In this document: positions 12,647 to 27,600 of the stretch, one piece after another
How the letters are laid out: each line of letters opens with the position of its first letter
How positions within the stretch are numbered: the first letter of the stretch is position 1
Origin: Macrocystis pyrifera
Taxonomy: Eukaryota; Sar; Phaeophyceae; Laminariales; Laminariaceae
Assembly: GCA_031763025.1 (NCBI GenBank)
Contig: JASSKH010000003.1
Coordinates: 4,454,718-4,518,717 of the forward strand
Reading direction: 5' to 3'
Length of the DNA: 64,000 nucleotides
Made by a program: the position numbers and the translations under genes
The notes under the pieces: generated by a model
What the model was told of the DNA's origin: nothing
Database searches by the model: none
What the model saw: the letters and a program-made list of their open reading frames with translations, nothing else

Positions 12647-15600
12647 CTAGTGTAGGCGCCCCCCCATGCTGAGTGCTTTGGTCGATCGAGTCATCCTTCA
12701 CCCGTACGTGGTAATGCTTCACAGTTTTCGTAGCGAACCTTCTAAACAAAAAAAGGGAGAGCAGCTAGGGCGGATGGTGGGTGTACTCATGTCCAGCGAC
12801 AGGGGGGTGGGGAGGGGGGGGGAGTACTCGATGCGATGCCGTAGTCGCATGGCCATAGGCACTCGCATCCCTACAATGCCGACATCGGGTTTCCACCGAC
12901 CACGAAGAAATTGCTTGCATTACGGGCGAAGCGCCGTGAAGTGTTCGGCGAATCGCATGAAGGGTAAGCCGCATTCTCCTAAGACCAAATTATGAGGACG
13001 GGGGTACTCCACACAGCCTCAGCCTGGGCTCACGCACAATCAGCGTAGGTAGGCGGCCCATTCTGTGGTCTTGTTGCCCCCAGACCACCGCTTGGCGCAG
13101 AAGCCTCCGCCGTGGCTGCCGATTGACCAGAACGAGAGAAGGACGAGCGCCTCGGGTGGGCCTGCGGGATCGGCCGCCTGAAGAAGGACGCTGAGACGTT
13201 GATATTACGACGGGACCCTCTCTATAAGGGGGATGTCGCAGGTACGCAACATGTCGACATAGGGAGGAGGTGCGGGCGAGGGTCGGCGCAAGCGAGGGCG
13301 GGGTTAGACTGCTTGATTTCTTACTTCGTAGAGACATCTACAGCAGTATAATTTAGATGATCCATGTCAACGCCTTGGGCGGGAACATTGCCACTAGTCA
13401 GTGTGTGCTGCATAGACACGTCTACCATGACAGCCGTTTCGGCGGAGAGGAAACACTTCCAACTATGATGCTACTATATGTTGTTCAACATGGGTGGCTT
13501 CACGTTGACAGAGGACGTTCGAAGCGCATGGGTTTTTACCTTCCTTTCCCTTGCTCTGAAAGCCCAACCAAAACTAATACTTATACTTCGTTCGTGTTTA
13601 CTGTACGTACGAGGGTAGTCGACTGCGCGCAACGATGGCTGAGGTTACGTTCCTTCCACATGCACCGTACGCGAAAAAAGGCTTCCTTGTAAACGAAGCC
13701 TTGCCCTCTACCGGCCGCAGTACCATGCACCCTATGTACACCTTGAAGGCGTAGCTGACGCTGCTATTTCAACCCTCAAGAAGCGCGTCATTTTTGTCTC
13801 CACCTAATTCCGAGTAGCGCATAAGTGCTCCACGTTCTGTCTACCTCGCTGCCTTCAAATACCTCGCTATGCCAAATATTTTCGACAACTATCTGTGGCT
13901 CCTAAACGTTTACATCGTTGCTTTGTCTGCAGCATAGTGCGCTGCTGCTGTTGGGGCTTCTTCTACTACTATTGTGCCGGCTTAAGGTCCAAAGCTATTT
14001 CCCAAGATTCGGCCGTCATGTTGTTTTCCCTGATAAGCTGCCCTTCAATCCAATTTGTCGATGTTGGAAAGCTCTTATTAATATTAATAGTAGGTTGCCT
14101 CATAAACGTTCACATCGTTGCTTTGTCTGCAGCATAGTGCGCTGCTGCTGTTGGTGCTTCTGCTACTACTATTGTGGCGGCTAAAGGTCCAAAGCTATTT
14201 CCCAAGATTCGGCCGTCATATTGTCTTCCCTGATAACCTACCCTTCAATCCAATTTGTCGATGTTGGAAAGCTCTCATTAATAGCAGGTTTAACAGGGCC
14301 GAGCGCCGAATTCCACAAAACTCACGACAAGCGGGCATGCTGAGCCTTGCACAGTCTGCATGCCCCCGTGGTCGACATCTGCCAACTCAACTCCGCATAT
14401 GGGTGCCAATATCTTGGACTGCTTCACGCTGGACTGGTGAGTCGCACGATATTGGCGAAGAGCAGGCGGCTCATCTCATGGTGGTAAAAGGTCGCAATTT
14501 TGGGCTGATTTTTTTATTGTTGTCTGACCGGTCGAGCTCCTCAAGGGAGAAACCACCCGTTACTCTGACCGGGAATCTAAGCTTCGTCCAATGTTTATAT
14601 TAAACCCCAAATGGGTGATTACATTTTGGGTCAGAGTGGTAACAACAAGCATAGTGGTTTTAGGACTATAGCCCATCCATCCATGGAAATCTTGGGCGGG
14701 TTTCGCGAACGAAAACGCCTTCGAAGTCATGTTTCGGGTGAGGTGTTGAGCCCCCTCAGATGTGAGGAGCTCAGAACAATAAGGCACCCAAACCGTAGCA
14801 CCCCCCCAAAGCGGCTACCTGGTACAGCAGTACATAGCATCGCAGCAGAAAGTTGGACGCGTCAAGGTCCGCGGTTTGCCGTATCGAACTACACCAAACA
14901 GAGGTGGGTAAATAAAACAGTTGAGTACCAGCATCATGATTCAGTATCTCCTATCTAACCTGATGCCTCGCGGCTCCCCCCGCAGAGCTGTCGTTGACCG
15001 ATGGTGGCGCTCCGCCGACGCTGCCACCGTTAACCGAGGGTATGCTGCGGATGCTGCTGCCCCCGGGAACTGGTCCGTGCCGGCGGGCCCTTGCAGAGGG
15101 CTCCCAGTAAGGGCGCTCTCCTTCTCCGTAGCACTCCGAGTCGGAGCACACCGTGGGCTGGAGGGATGACCGCCTCTTTCCGACGACGATTTCTAGTCCC
15201 TTCTGAAGGGGCTGGGAGAAGTCGCGACCTTTCTCGGAGGGCGCCTGTTCCCTCGTGGCGATGAAGCAGATCCCCCAGGTCACCAGCAAGATTTCTACGG
15301 ATTCAAAGACAGGACAGGCACAGTGGTATGGTAACGGGCGGACGGAGGGGAGTCGGGGCAAAGTATGGACAGCGGCTGTATCGTACCGTCCGAACAGAGG
15401 GACACCATTCCGCACATAGATATACAGTACATCAGACAGACCTCTGATCCCTATATGCCATATTCTATACATATTGCAGGGCGCCAGAAACATTCCTAAT
15501 CTGGCACATATACTCCTGATCGGTACGCACGCACGAGACCTATTTTTCGATGCTGCTAGGTGGGGAGCCGGTATGTCTGCTGCATAGTCTACAGTATCTA

Positions 15601-18600
15601 CTTTGTACCACATGTATTCCTGGATTGTTTCTGTACTACAGCAGTGCGGCATACGGATCTTGCACCACATCTCACAACGGCATGGTACTCTGCAGTGCAA
15701 TTCATCTCAGTAAGGCTCGGTAGGGTCTAGATGATCTAGACCGTGAACCGCTGTAGATCCAGCGTGTGCATCATTCATTAATCAAGCAAGAAACACCGAT
15801 GTTGACTCGGGCCGCATTTCGTGCTGTAGTTTTGAAGGAACGGTAGGTTCGACGTACGTGCACGAGGCCTCGTTGTAGCCGCTTCCGAATTATGTTTACT
15901 GTACCTCCCTTCGCGTCTCGGCGAGTCTGTCTTTGTTGTTTATGAAGGGTATATTTCTTAATGTTAATCTTTGTCCTGTCTGCACACAGGTGTACCTGAG
16001 CATGCGAAAGGTTGTGGCCAGTACATACAGTACTACAGTAGGTACTAAACAGCAATCAATCACTGCGGTGTGACGCATAGAAACCAAACATCTCCCAACC
16101 AAAACAAGCGTACCACCGGCGTTTTTCTACGTATAAGGACTCGCACACTTACCCCAGAAGCCGCCGATATTGCCGAGGAGATCAGCAGGGTCGAACGGGT
16201 CGATGTCGGTAAGCTCCGAGAGCGAGTACGAGCTCTGGGTGATGACGATGTGCGCGAAACTATGGGCGAACGACGAGCTCACCGTGGAGGTATTCTGTAG
16301 GCAACAAGAAGGGAAAGCGGTATGGTATCCGTCGGCGGGTTGGAGGGATACGAAGTACACATAGCCGCAGTTGAGATGGACAGGAGCCAACCAGAGTACG
16401 TTACCATCTTGCCTTTGCCGGCACCCAATCAAACGAGGTGCATGTAGTTGCCCAGGCACAGGGGGGCGCCAACAAAACGCTCGATGGGCGACTTAGGCAA
16501 CAGTCAACGATGTCAACGAGGGCTGGCTGGGACGGCGTCGTCAGCAGCATGGTGGATCCACCCGCATTGGGGTACGTAGACAACGGGACGGGGCTTCGGT
16601 CCCGTCGTGTCCGCATGTGAAATAATAGCGGTGGTATACTAGTTATCAACGTTCCCACTGCAAGGTCCATATTGCGGCCCTACACACCATACGTGTTGCA
16701 ACAATATCAGAGGAGGGATATGGGAGCTCGACTATCGCCGGAGGGTAGCTGTGGATTACCAGGTGTCGGTTTCCTGCCCTAGGTTTAATAAATTAGGCTG
16801 ATGTGCTCTGTCGAGGTGTGTGGGGGGAGTGTACTCACTATCATGCATGGCCATAGTCGTATGACCATCGACCATCGCATCCCTACAATGCCGGGACGGA
16901 GCACGCCGGGTTTTCACCGACCAGGCAGACATTGCTCGCACCAAGCTTTGCGAAGCGCCGTGAGGTGTTCGGCGAGTCGCATGAAGCGTGTGCTGCATCC
17001 TACCCAGAACCGCTTGTGGGGCGGACTTGCACATGGATGAGAGTTGAATGAGTATATTTATTTCCGGTGTGGCCACCTCCAGAGATAACAATGGGGGTAC
17101 TATGTAACTGCCTCGTGAGTGCCTCACCACAAACACTACGTGATGCGATCTTTAGCATTGTGTGGAGCAAAGGTTCTCCACCCCGCGTAAATAATCTACA
17201 ACTCGATTGCCAGCTGTGACCGACCGAAAAAAACAAACAAACTACGATTCCCTGGTTGTCTAGCTCAGGTATGAGTGAGCGGCATGTTTTACAGTGTCGT
17301 TGCCAATCGACGCCAACCCAACATAAATATTGTTACTGCCCGCGATGAAATGCATTCGAGCGCTGTTCTCAGTTTGCTTGTCTCTTTTTTTGTGAAGTCG
17401 CAGGTGGAGTTGTTGAGAGTGACGGGAGAGGCCAGTCGGGACCAGCACAGACGGAACCCCAGAGTGCTGTGTTTGGCTCAGGCAGAGCGTCTACTTGTTG
17501 AGTATCGGTACCACTTGTTATAATACCTGGTGGGGACATTTATCCAACAGCAGCACACGAAGACGGCACGAGCACCCGCACCAGTACCACAGCAATGGGA
17601 TCGATATCATTGAGGTGTAATTAGGGTTGCAGGGCTAATACAAGACTGTTGGCCAATGAAAAACGAAACATGAACGGGGAGAGGTCTCCAACAATCAGTC
17701 AGAAAGCTGACGACGCTCTCTTGGCCGAAGCAAAACATGCCGGTTGTTTATTACAACAAGTAAACGACAGATTGACAAGAGATCTCTGTATCGCGAAATA
17801 GTTGTTGTTGGCAAAATGAGAACTGAGGTGGATGCATGCTCTAGGGGGCAAGAGCTTGCCGCCGGCGTCCTACGATATCCTCCCAAACCTGAAAAAGCCC
17901 CATTTTTTTGTTGTGTTGTTACACATCGACAGATTGACGTATTTTCAACTGCCGGGTTGTTATTTTTGCGAGTACCGAAACATACGATGTGGATCGCAAA
18001 ATACAAATAAACGCGAAAAGTAGAAAGTAATCAACCAACTGCTGTTGTAAAAGACCTATGATAGTATGCAATTTTGGGTAATTCTTTTTGCGAGTACCGA
18101 AACATACGACGAGGATCGCAAAAATACATGTCACGTGTGAACTGCTGTAAACCAACTTTCGACTGTATTGTGTACCCCGGCCCTCACGTGTCGATCTGCT
18201 GTTTCAGTGAGCGAAATGGTACTGGCCGAAATCAATTGGAAATCGAACCAGCTGTAAGTATTATCGTCTCGTCGACCCTGGTGGCATCCAGGGGAGTCTC
18301 TGGCCAGTAGTCAATCGCGAGGGAAATAGTGGAAAACGCGCGCGGTTCACGCAGCTTGCAAAGTTGAGTATCAACCGATCTGCCGATCGGTTGAACTCAC
18401 AGCTGACGTGCTTTCTTAGTTTTTTATTAAAAAAAAAAAAAAAGCGAAAAGTAGAAGTAATCAACTAACTGCTGTTGTTGTAAAAGACCTACGAGTTCGA
18501 ATGCAATTTTGTAGTAGTAGTTTTCAGGCTCTACTGCTGCTATAGTATGCGAATGACGAAACTTTGTTGGTCAACGAAAAACATTTTGTGGGTTGTTCCA

Positions 18601-21600
18601 CATTCGACAGATTGACATGTATTTCCAACTGGCGGGTTATTATATGCGAGTACCGAAACGTACGATGACGATCGCAAACAAATAAACGCGAAAAGTAGAA
18701 AGTAATCCACTGCTGCCGGCGGCGTCCTACGATATCCCCCCAAACCTGAAAATAAGTCCATTTTTTGCCTTTCGCTGCTGTAAAAGACCTGCGATAGTAT
18801 GCGTTTTTTTGCCATTCGAGACACAGTAGTACTCGTAGATAATTTTGCTCTGGCGCAAAACGTAACCCACTCCTGTTGTTGTACTATGAAAGACCTGCTA
18901 TAGTATGCGAATGGAAACGCGAAGTACACCAAAACAAAAATATTTCAGCTCGAGCCACGATACACGATAGACGCTCGATCTCGACAGAGACTCAGCCCAC
19001 GGACAACCCTCGCGGTGGCAGGCAAGATCAACTAGTATAGATGACGGGCTCGAAGGAATGAGGTGGATGCATACTCTAGGGGGCAAGAGCTTGCCGGCGG
19101 CGTCCAACGGTATCCTCCCCAAACTGAAAAAAAGCCCATTTTTTGCCATTCGAGACGTTTGCTGTACTGATGTACTGATAGACGAAATGCATTTTATTTT
19201 CCATTCTGTTATGATACTGCTTGGATACAGCACTCTGCAGTACAGCAGTACCCGTCGATAATTTTGCTGTGGCACAAAAAAGTAACCCATTCCTGTTGTG
19301 GTACTGTAAAAGACCTGCTATAGTATGCGAATGGAAACGCGAAGTACACCAAAAAAAAAAATATTTCAGCTCGAGCCACGATACACGATAGACGCTCGAT
19401 TTCGACAGAGACTGAGCCCACGGGCAACCCGCGCGGTGGCGGGCAAGATCAAGTAGTATAGATGACGGGCTCGAAGAAATGAGGTGGATGCATGCTCTAG
19501 GGGGCAAGAGCTTGCCGGCGGCGTCCAACGGTATCCTCCCAAACCTGAAAAAAAAAACCATTTTTTGCCATTCGACACGTTTGTTGTACTGTAAAAGACC
19601 TGCTCGTGTGACGATAGACGTTTGTTGTACAGTAACTGAAAAAGACCGCTCGATCTCGACAGAGACTCAGCCCACGGGCAACCCGCTCGGTGGCGTGAAA
19701 GATCAACTAGTATAGATGACGGGCTCGAAGAAATGAGGTGGATGCATGCTCTAGGGGGCAAGAGCTTGCCGGCGGCCTCCTACGGTATCCTCCCACACCT
19801 GAAAAAAAGCCGATTTTTGCCATTCGAGACGGATGCAGCAGTAGTAGTATTCGTAGCTAAGGTTTTTCATCTATTTCGTGCACACCAGCGGCCAATGCGC
19901 TGCACTGAGCGTGGGACCCAAGCGTCTGAGCCAACTCTTACTCTTGTATTCATCGCCACCCTTGCACAACAAGACAGCACTACAACAGTGGCAGGCAACT
20001 GGTCTGGTGCATAGGCGTCTCCCCAACTCGGTATGGGCGTCTGAGCCAACTCTTGTGTTCATCGCCACCCTTGCACAACAAGACGGCACTCCAGCAGTAG
20101 CAGGCACCTGGTCTGGTGTATAGACGTCTCTCTCCCCAACTCGGTATGGGATATGGGATATGTTGGTTGTATGGTATAAGGGAATATGGAATATGGGATA
20201 TGTTGGTGGTATGGTATATGGGAACTTGGGAAAACCACCGTATGTGGTATGGTATGTGTTGACGGTATGGTACGGGAAAAACACAGTATATGGTATGGTA
20301 CGTTTGCGGTATGGTACCATGGTACGATGTCGTGGATGTATTATATGGCTAAATTTGCCTGGTGGTATGGTATGTTTCAGTATATAAGGTCCGTAAGCGT
20401 CGAAAACGTCGTACGAATATCATCTGTAACGAGCTTATATATCGGCCATTGGAAAGCGTTCGAAAATATAAGCCTTGCGGACGGACAGACAGACACATAG
20501 ACAGACAGACAGATAGACAGATAGACAGATAGACAGACAGACAGAGAGACAGACAGACAGATTTGCATTTACCAAAACAGAGACTCAGTTCTACAAACTG
20601 AGAATATAGGGGAGGAAGACATTAAACTGTTGGGTGCTGGATCTATGACGCCATCTTCACCCCTTCGTGACTCGCTCTGGACACACAACAGTGACCGGCT
20701 ACAAAGCACAACAACCAGACATAGGGCCTACAGCACTACAGGAGTAGCAAGCACCCCCACAGTGACCGGCTACAAAGCACAACAACCAGACATAGGGCCT
20801 ACAGCACTACAGGAGTAGCAAGCACCCCCCTTTGTTACATAGAACCGGCGCATCTTGACATCACCTCAAGAGCGTGCGACAACTCTTTTTGCAGCCGACC
20901 GCATCTCACATCTCCAACTGCAATACCGTTCGAAATACTGCACGGCTTTCTTCTGCGCTATGAACTGGCTGGAGAAACACGTGCCGTCGACTACGAGTAA
21001 CATATGATCCGAAAGAACGTGCTTAACGGGCGCGCTGTCTCGATGGAGGTGGACTTACTACATTGTTGGTTTGATCCAAAGTGTCCACTGTGGCAAGTGT
21101 CAAGATGGGGTAGCTGGCGGTGGAGTCACCCGAAATGAAGTTTCTCACGGTCTTGCCGATGGTCTATCGATTGTTCCGATCGGCAAACGACACATGCAGG
21201 CGTGCGAGTAACGGCAGGCGGCGAACAACGAGCAGCTGTTTGGAACATGGATGCAGGTGCAGTTCGCAATGTCTGCTACCTACCGTGGTTCAGCGACCTC
21301 GCAATCTACGTATGTGTACGACGTATGGTTAGTATACATACAGCATACAGTTTTATTGTAGATAAACCGGTAAATGTGTATTCTCAGGTCTGACAGCACG
21401 GCACAACCTGCAGCTATTCGACAATATAAACTATACTAATTTTGTCTTTCCCCCTCGGCAGGGTTCCTTGACACTCCTTGGGCCTGTTAGAGCTCCCGCT
21501 TGAACAACACCTTCTATTAGTTGCCGGCGAGCCTTTGTCATTTTGTCATCATTTTCGATAATACAAGAAGCGGTCTTCTTTTTCCAAGTGTTTTATGTTT

Positions 21601-24600
21601 GCTTGTGTTTTATTGTTACGAGTATGTATGTTTGTCGTCGAGCATCTGCCGCAAGCGCAACACAACACGGCACAGCGCAATCACTCCCGCACAAGAAATA
21701 AAGTAAGGGCGTGCCAATCAGAGCGCGACAACGTATACAAGAAAACCAGAGTTGGCGAGAGCCAACATGCAATCGAGCATTTCTACAGCTCGCACGGACA
21801 ATGTTCACAAAGCGAACGAAGACATCGAAATCTGCCCGCAGCCTGCAACGTTTTTCAGAATGGCTCTCTTGATATTTGAAAATTGTCAGTTTGCGCTAAA
21901 AAAGCGTGGATCTCTCTGACCGTTCCATTCTCAGTTTTGTTTTTGTTCCGTGTGAGCGAGCGTATAGCGGGCGGCGGAAGCCGCCCATGGAGCGAAGCGC
22001 CTCGTTTTGACGTACACATATATAGGTAGCATAGGGTCCCAAAAGAAAGTAAAACTAAAATATTACTCCATCGATGAACTACTCGTGCTAACAGCGCGCT
22101 GACAAAACTCGTGTCCTCAAAAACAGCAGCCTCTCACAAAGAATGTGCTGATGAGGTGTGTCGGGTCTAAAGCAGTCTCCGGAGTAGAAACCACGCGGCT
22201 GTAAGGCACCCTCGAATACTCCTCCGTCGATCCATTCCCCAGAAAGATGCCTATGTTCTGCCTGTTTGACGACATGTGTAGAAACGTGCAGCAGGAAGGG
22301 TCTCGTTAACAACACCGTCAATTATAATCTGCAGAGCAGTTGGTCGCGGTGGAGATCGGTCGGGGACTCCGCCTTGCTGCAGAACATCCGTCCAGATGCT
22401 CCAAATGTTTAGCCCTTTGACTTGTACATCATTTACTGCTGTACTACTCGTGCTACTCGTTTCCGGCAAATATTACCCAAAGAGCATAACGTTTAATGGT
22501 ATACCAGGTACGTATTTGTGGTACGTACAGCAGTAGCGTGCCTCAGTGTGCTTCAAGCAAAAAAAACACCCTGATACTGTACCGTGCCGTTGCACGCTCT
22601 AGTCTCCCTCCAACCCACTCGCTCACATGATAAAACCCTCGTCGGCAGGAGCAATGCTCTCGATCCAGGACATCTGCGTCGTGCGGGACAAAATAGCACC
22701 GAGTGTAGTTGACACGGTACACAAAGGTTCCATGTGGAAGTGAGACGAGCTCAAGCTAATACTTTCCCCCCAGCGAGACCGATTCCTATAATCTAACCTC
22801 GCTTCAGCAAGCACCGGCAGAACTCGCGACTGTAGGCCCTGCTGTCCAACATGCCAATGAACTACTCTGCACCCTTCTATTCGATGCAGTCAGTCACCGC
22901 AGTAAAGCATAACCGGCTGCCGTGACTAACCCTCGCGCTCGATCGAACTAAAAATACGAACAGCAATATAGCAAGTCCCAAGGGTGGACGAAAGCAACAA
23001 TACCGAAAGAGGGTCTACACCGCGCTCGCTGCTTCCAAAACCGTGGGGTGGGGTTGGGGGGGGGGGACTCACCGCGACAGCCATTGATGGCTTCCTGAAC
23101 GCTGCGCCTTCGATACAGCCGTTTTCGAATCCCTCCATGTCCAATCGCTCCAGGTCGAATGCCAGGCAGTTTTGGTACTGGGAGCGGTTAAGCGTATAGA
23201 ATCACGAAATGCGACAAGTTTGCAGCCCCCATCGCGCAATACAAACAGGGTAAGAACGGGTGTGGGTGTAACGGTTGGTTTCGTCTAGTGCTCTTGCTTC
23301 ATTACCGGTATTTGGTACCACGCACGCACATATGTGCCTGCCTGCGGTTTGTTTGGGATGCCGAGAACAGGGTTAAGCCCAGAGAGTTCCACTCATGTTT
23401 GGTTCATTCTGGCTGTCTCTTCCGAGGAGGGTATAAATGGGGAGTGGGGTAACGCGCAAACAATTGCCATTTCAAGCGACAGGTACTGCAGCAAGTGCAA
23501 GGACGAGAGCAAGAGAAGCCCGCGCCAGGCGTGGCTCATGGACAGTTCGTTGTGTCTGTGGCACTTCGGAGTCTCCTATAAAAGAGATCGGTATTGAACC
23601 AAGCAGTATCAAACTTTACTGCTGCGCGCTGACCTGGCTCGGAATATTGATGTCGCGCGGTTCTTCGTTGCTGCTGACTGGCTCGTTACACGAGTCGTAC
23701 ACCGTGAACGAGGTGGTGTTTATGCAAACGTTTTGGCCAAGGGCCTCGTCGCAGCCTTGGCCATCCCAGATGCACACCAACAAAGGCGGGAAAGGGTACG
23801 GATCGTCCTGACAACGAACGGGATAAACGGCGAGGAGGACGATAACAAGAAAAAAACGGTGAGCGCTACGTACATGCCGCATAATTACGGGGCTTTCCCC
23901 CCCCGAACCCCGCTCGCTCATGTTTCGACGAGCTTTGTGGGGGTACTGCCACAGAGACTGCATAGGTTTTGTTGCTGCATGTGGTGAAGTATGGGCGCCC
24001 CAAGGCACGCTTACAGCAGTAAAAACCTACTCAGGTGCCACGCCCAAAACCACGTAGATTTGCTGAGACCAGATGCCGCAGACCTCTACCATACTGCTGT
24101 ACAGTACAAGACGTAAACTCGCACAAAATATTGTCTGCTACGTGCGACATCAAGGTTCTTCAAACCACAAAAAACTAAAACGGTACCATGCTATCTTCAG
24201 CCAGTTTGCAAGCGCGACCTGCACGCATGACACAAGCCGCCCTTACTAAAATGTTCACGTACGTGTCTCGCTTCTCGCTTCTGCGAGATATACACATATC
24301 GCATGGTCACACTAGTGGGCTTTCGCCAGAGGGTACTGTAGGTACAAACACACCGAGAAAATATGGTAATGCTGTGATACGATTGTTGTTGACACGCTAG
24401 AGAGTTGTCTCCATGGTCTTGGATAATTCTCGAGAAAATATGGCAATGCTGTGTCACTTTGTTGTAGACATGCTTGAGGGTTGTCTCCATGATCCTTTCT
24501 TTGATAATTCAGCTACTCGTTTGATGTTTGAGTGACAGGTCCTAGTGCGGTACTGAACCCCCGCCCCCCGGCACCCCCCGAAGGAACACCGTCAGTGGGA

Positions 24601-27600
24601 GTAGTCTGCCTCCTCCAAGTTGACGTTCCTCCGCTCACTGCCAAATACAAGAAGTCCGCTCAGGCGACGCCACACGACGTGCTGCCTTTCAGACCGTGAA
24701 AATAACGTGCTTGCCTTTCCTTGGATCGGAAACGAGACATCCCGTGGGTGGCCATTTCGAAACTCTCGTACCGGTACGGTTGAGGAAACCAGATTGTCCG
24801 GTGCCCACCAGAGGTGCAGACAAGCAAAGTACGTGCGCGCAAGGAAATAATCTTGACTCGCGCGGAAAACGACAAACAAACCTCTCTTGTGGAAGAGTTG
24901 TGTCATGGAGGAGCCGAGGGATCACGCGGACAAAACAAGCTGAGTTTATTATTACATTCCATGTACAATGATATAAGGATTACCCTGGGCTGGGTAATCT
25001 ACCGGTCTTTATAGCTCAGTAGGTAATACCCTCACCCTTAACATCGTCGAGGACACGGGTTCGAATCTCACTTCGAACGTTTCTTTTTTAGGAACGCTTG
25101 CGTGTGCTTCCCTAAAAAAAATATCTCTGGCTTCCCGGGTTTTGAAACGAAGCGGGTGGGTCAGCGGAAGGCCGTATACCCTACCGACGCCCCAAAGATC
25201 CCGCCGTTCAGAACGGGGGAGAGTGTTACAAGGAGTACCCTGGGCTGGGTAATCGATCGATCTTTTACCCCCATAGCTCAGTAGGTAATACCTTCACAAC
25301 AACGTGAAACATTTGGGGGGCGAAAGTTTTTTCACCCTACTTCGAACCAACCCCCTGTTGTTTGTGCCATGCACTGACGAATTCATGGAGAAATGACGCA
25401 TGCCACGGAAGGGGGAGCACCAATATTACATTTTTATGAGGCTTCTTACACTGGAGAGGGACTCTCAAGACTCTCCCGAAAACAGACTTCCGGTGGAAAA
25501 AATGAAAGCATGGCCCGGCAAAGAAACCCATGGCCTAAAAGGTCGTTGTTGCCGGAGAGTTTTTTCGCCCAGAATTTCCATACTTCTACAAAAACTCCTA
25601 AAATTGTGAAATTTACTAGAGGGCAAAATTTCAAGAAAGCTAATTTCCACAAAAAAATGTTTTTTTTTCTCCATGAACATGGACAAAAAAGCTCTCCCAT
25701 AACAACGGCCCCACCTGAAAAAAAATGGCAAAACAGAAATGGCACATTTCAACGATACTACTGTAAATAGTGGACAGTTTCTCAGAAATGGTTCGGTAAA
25801 TAAAATGCGTTGCTATCCCTTTACCTTGTCAAACTCTCTTTTGGTGTACCATGGTACCAGTACCTCTTTTAGTCCTTCCCGTTTATTATCTCCGCCCCCT
25901 TTTTTGCTCTTTCTCCCTCCTGATCGTAAGTCAGATACGGGGTCGCATGGATAGGAGGCCCTGCTCCCTCCTTCCCCCTACGCTGCGTGCCTTCTTTTCT
26001 TTTTATCGCGAGAGAGAACACTTCAGGCTTTTCTTCCCTCGTCGACTCGAGTTGAATTGCAAAAAAAAAAGCAAAAACCTGCCTCACTTTCAACCACAGA
26101 GTAGGTTGAGTACACGGGGACACCCGGTTAAGTATACCATATCTGCGTTTTCATAAACCAACATGTTCGGGAAAAAGCTTTAAAACACAAACGCATCGGT
26201 CGGCCAGATAAATCGCTTTGAAGCTTTCAAACGGATAAACAATAGCGCGACGCACACCCCCCCCTCCTACGTACGTACTCACCGACACAGAGAAGCTTGT
26301 GCTTGGATGGTCGCGCATTTCCACGATCGTAACGATCTGCCACACGACGTCTTCACGAAAAATAACAAAGAAAACGGCAGAAAACGAAAAAGGAAAACGC
26401 CAGGTGCTCGGTGCAACGCACCACGAAAAAACAAAACGTACATATAGGATGGTCTGTGTAACAGAACGTGGTTAATCTCCCACTCGCACACACCAGTTAT
26501 TTCCTAAGATATACCAGTAGCAGGTAATACAGCCCACGCTAGTCCATCCCGCCATCACAAAAAGGCACAATGAATCCTCTCGGGGTAGGTAGAGGAAAAA
26601 CAAAACACGGTCGGAGCTCGACGTTTTGCACGCTCGTTCGGAGGCGAGCTCTTTTCTGTCACCCCGACTAGACGAAGTTGCTCATTAAAAAACGCACGAG
26701 GTGCTAACATATTGAGCATATGATTAGTCGTATGTAATTACTGCTGTCGCGCCACCATTCTCTTAAGATTTGGCGTGATCGACAAGCCTTCACACCCCGG
26801 ACAGCTCATGAGCTAGCTCATATATCGTGTATAGCTCAAGCTTCGAAAACATGTGCAGATGAGCTACCGCCTATGGCTCAAGCCGGGGGAAACATGTGTA
26901 GCTCATGTAGCTCCCATAGCTCATCTCGGGGGCAGATGAGCTAGCTCATGCAGCTCCTATAGCTCAGCCTGGGCAAATGCGTGTAGATGAGCTATCATTT
27001 ATAGCTCAAGCTTTGAAAACATGTGCAGATGAGCTACCACCTATAGCTCAAGCCAGGAGAAACATGTGTAGCTCATGTAGCTCCTATAGCTCCTATAGCT
27101 CAGTCTAGAAAAATATGTGTAGATGAGCTATCCCCTATAGCTCAAGCCTTCAAAACATGTGCAGATGAGCTACCACCTATAGCTCAAGCAGGAAAAACAT
27201 GTGCAGATGAGCTATCGCCTATAGCTCACCCCCGGAGAACGCAATCATAGCTCATGTACGCAGCTCATTGTAGCTCTTTCTCGGCAACACATGCGTGTAA
27301 GATAAGTAGCTGAAAAAGCCCACCCTCAGGGACAAGTGCGAATGTATAGTAATAATATGGGTTGTACAGCTTACCATGCATATGCAATTTCAACGACGGT
27401 ACGAGCGGCAGTCAATAATATTGTTACTATTGGCACTTTTCGCAAACTCATACTGCAGTAGACTCATATAGAATAAAATGAACATGATTATTGTAATAGT
27501 ATGGCTACTGCTAATGGTGCGCTGCAACGCCAGCGAAAAACCAATCCGCCAACCCATCCACCCACCAACCATTCATACGGCTATATTGAATCGCAGCATC

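Noticed and set aside
14987-15138. Plus-strand exon reading ELSLTDGGAPPTLPPLTE between CCCCCGCAG and GTAAGG
   Set aside because: Plausible on its own, but the minus strand has a longer open exon with matching phases on both sides over the same bases.
16839-16918. Longer version of exon 12 with TGA where the second copy has TGG
   Set aside because: The other frame (SCDSPNTSRRFA) needs no stop read-through, fits both neighbours in phase and shows silent differences between the two copies.
20865-20910. Extension of exon 10 to a GTGATG donor through an in-frame TGA
   Set aside because: I first took the TGA as possible Trp decoding; the earlier GTGAGA donor at 20909 avoids the stop and is a better site.
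25003-25078. Functional tRNA gene
   Set aside because: A- and B-boxes are present but acceptor and T stems do not pair and the leader is part of a repeat.
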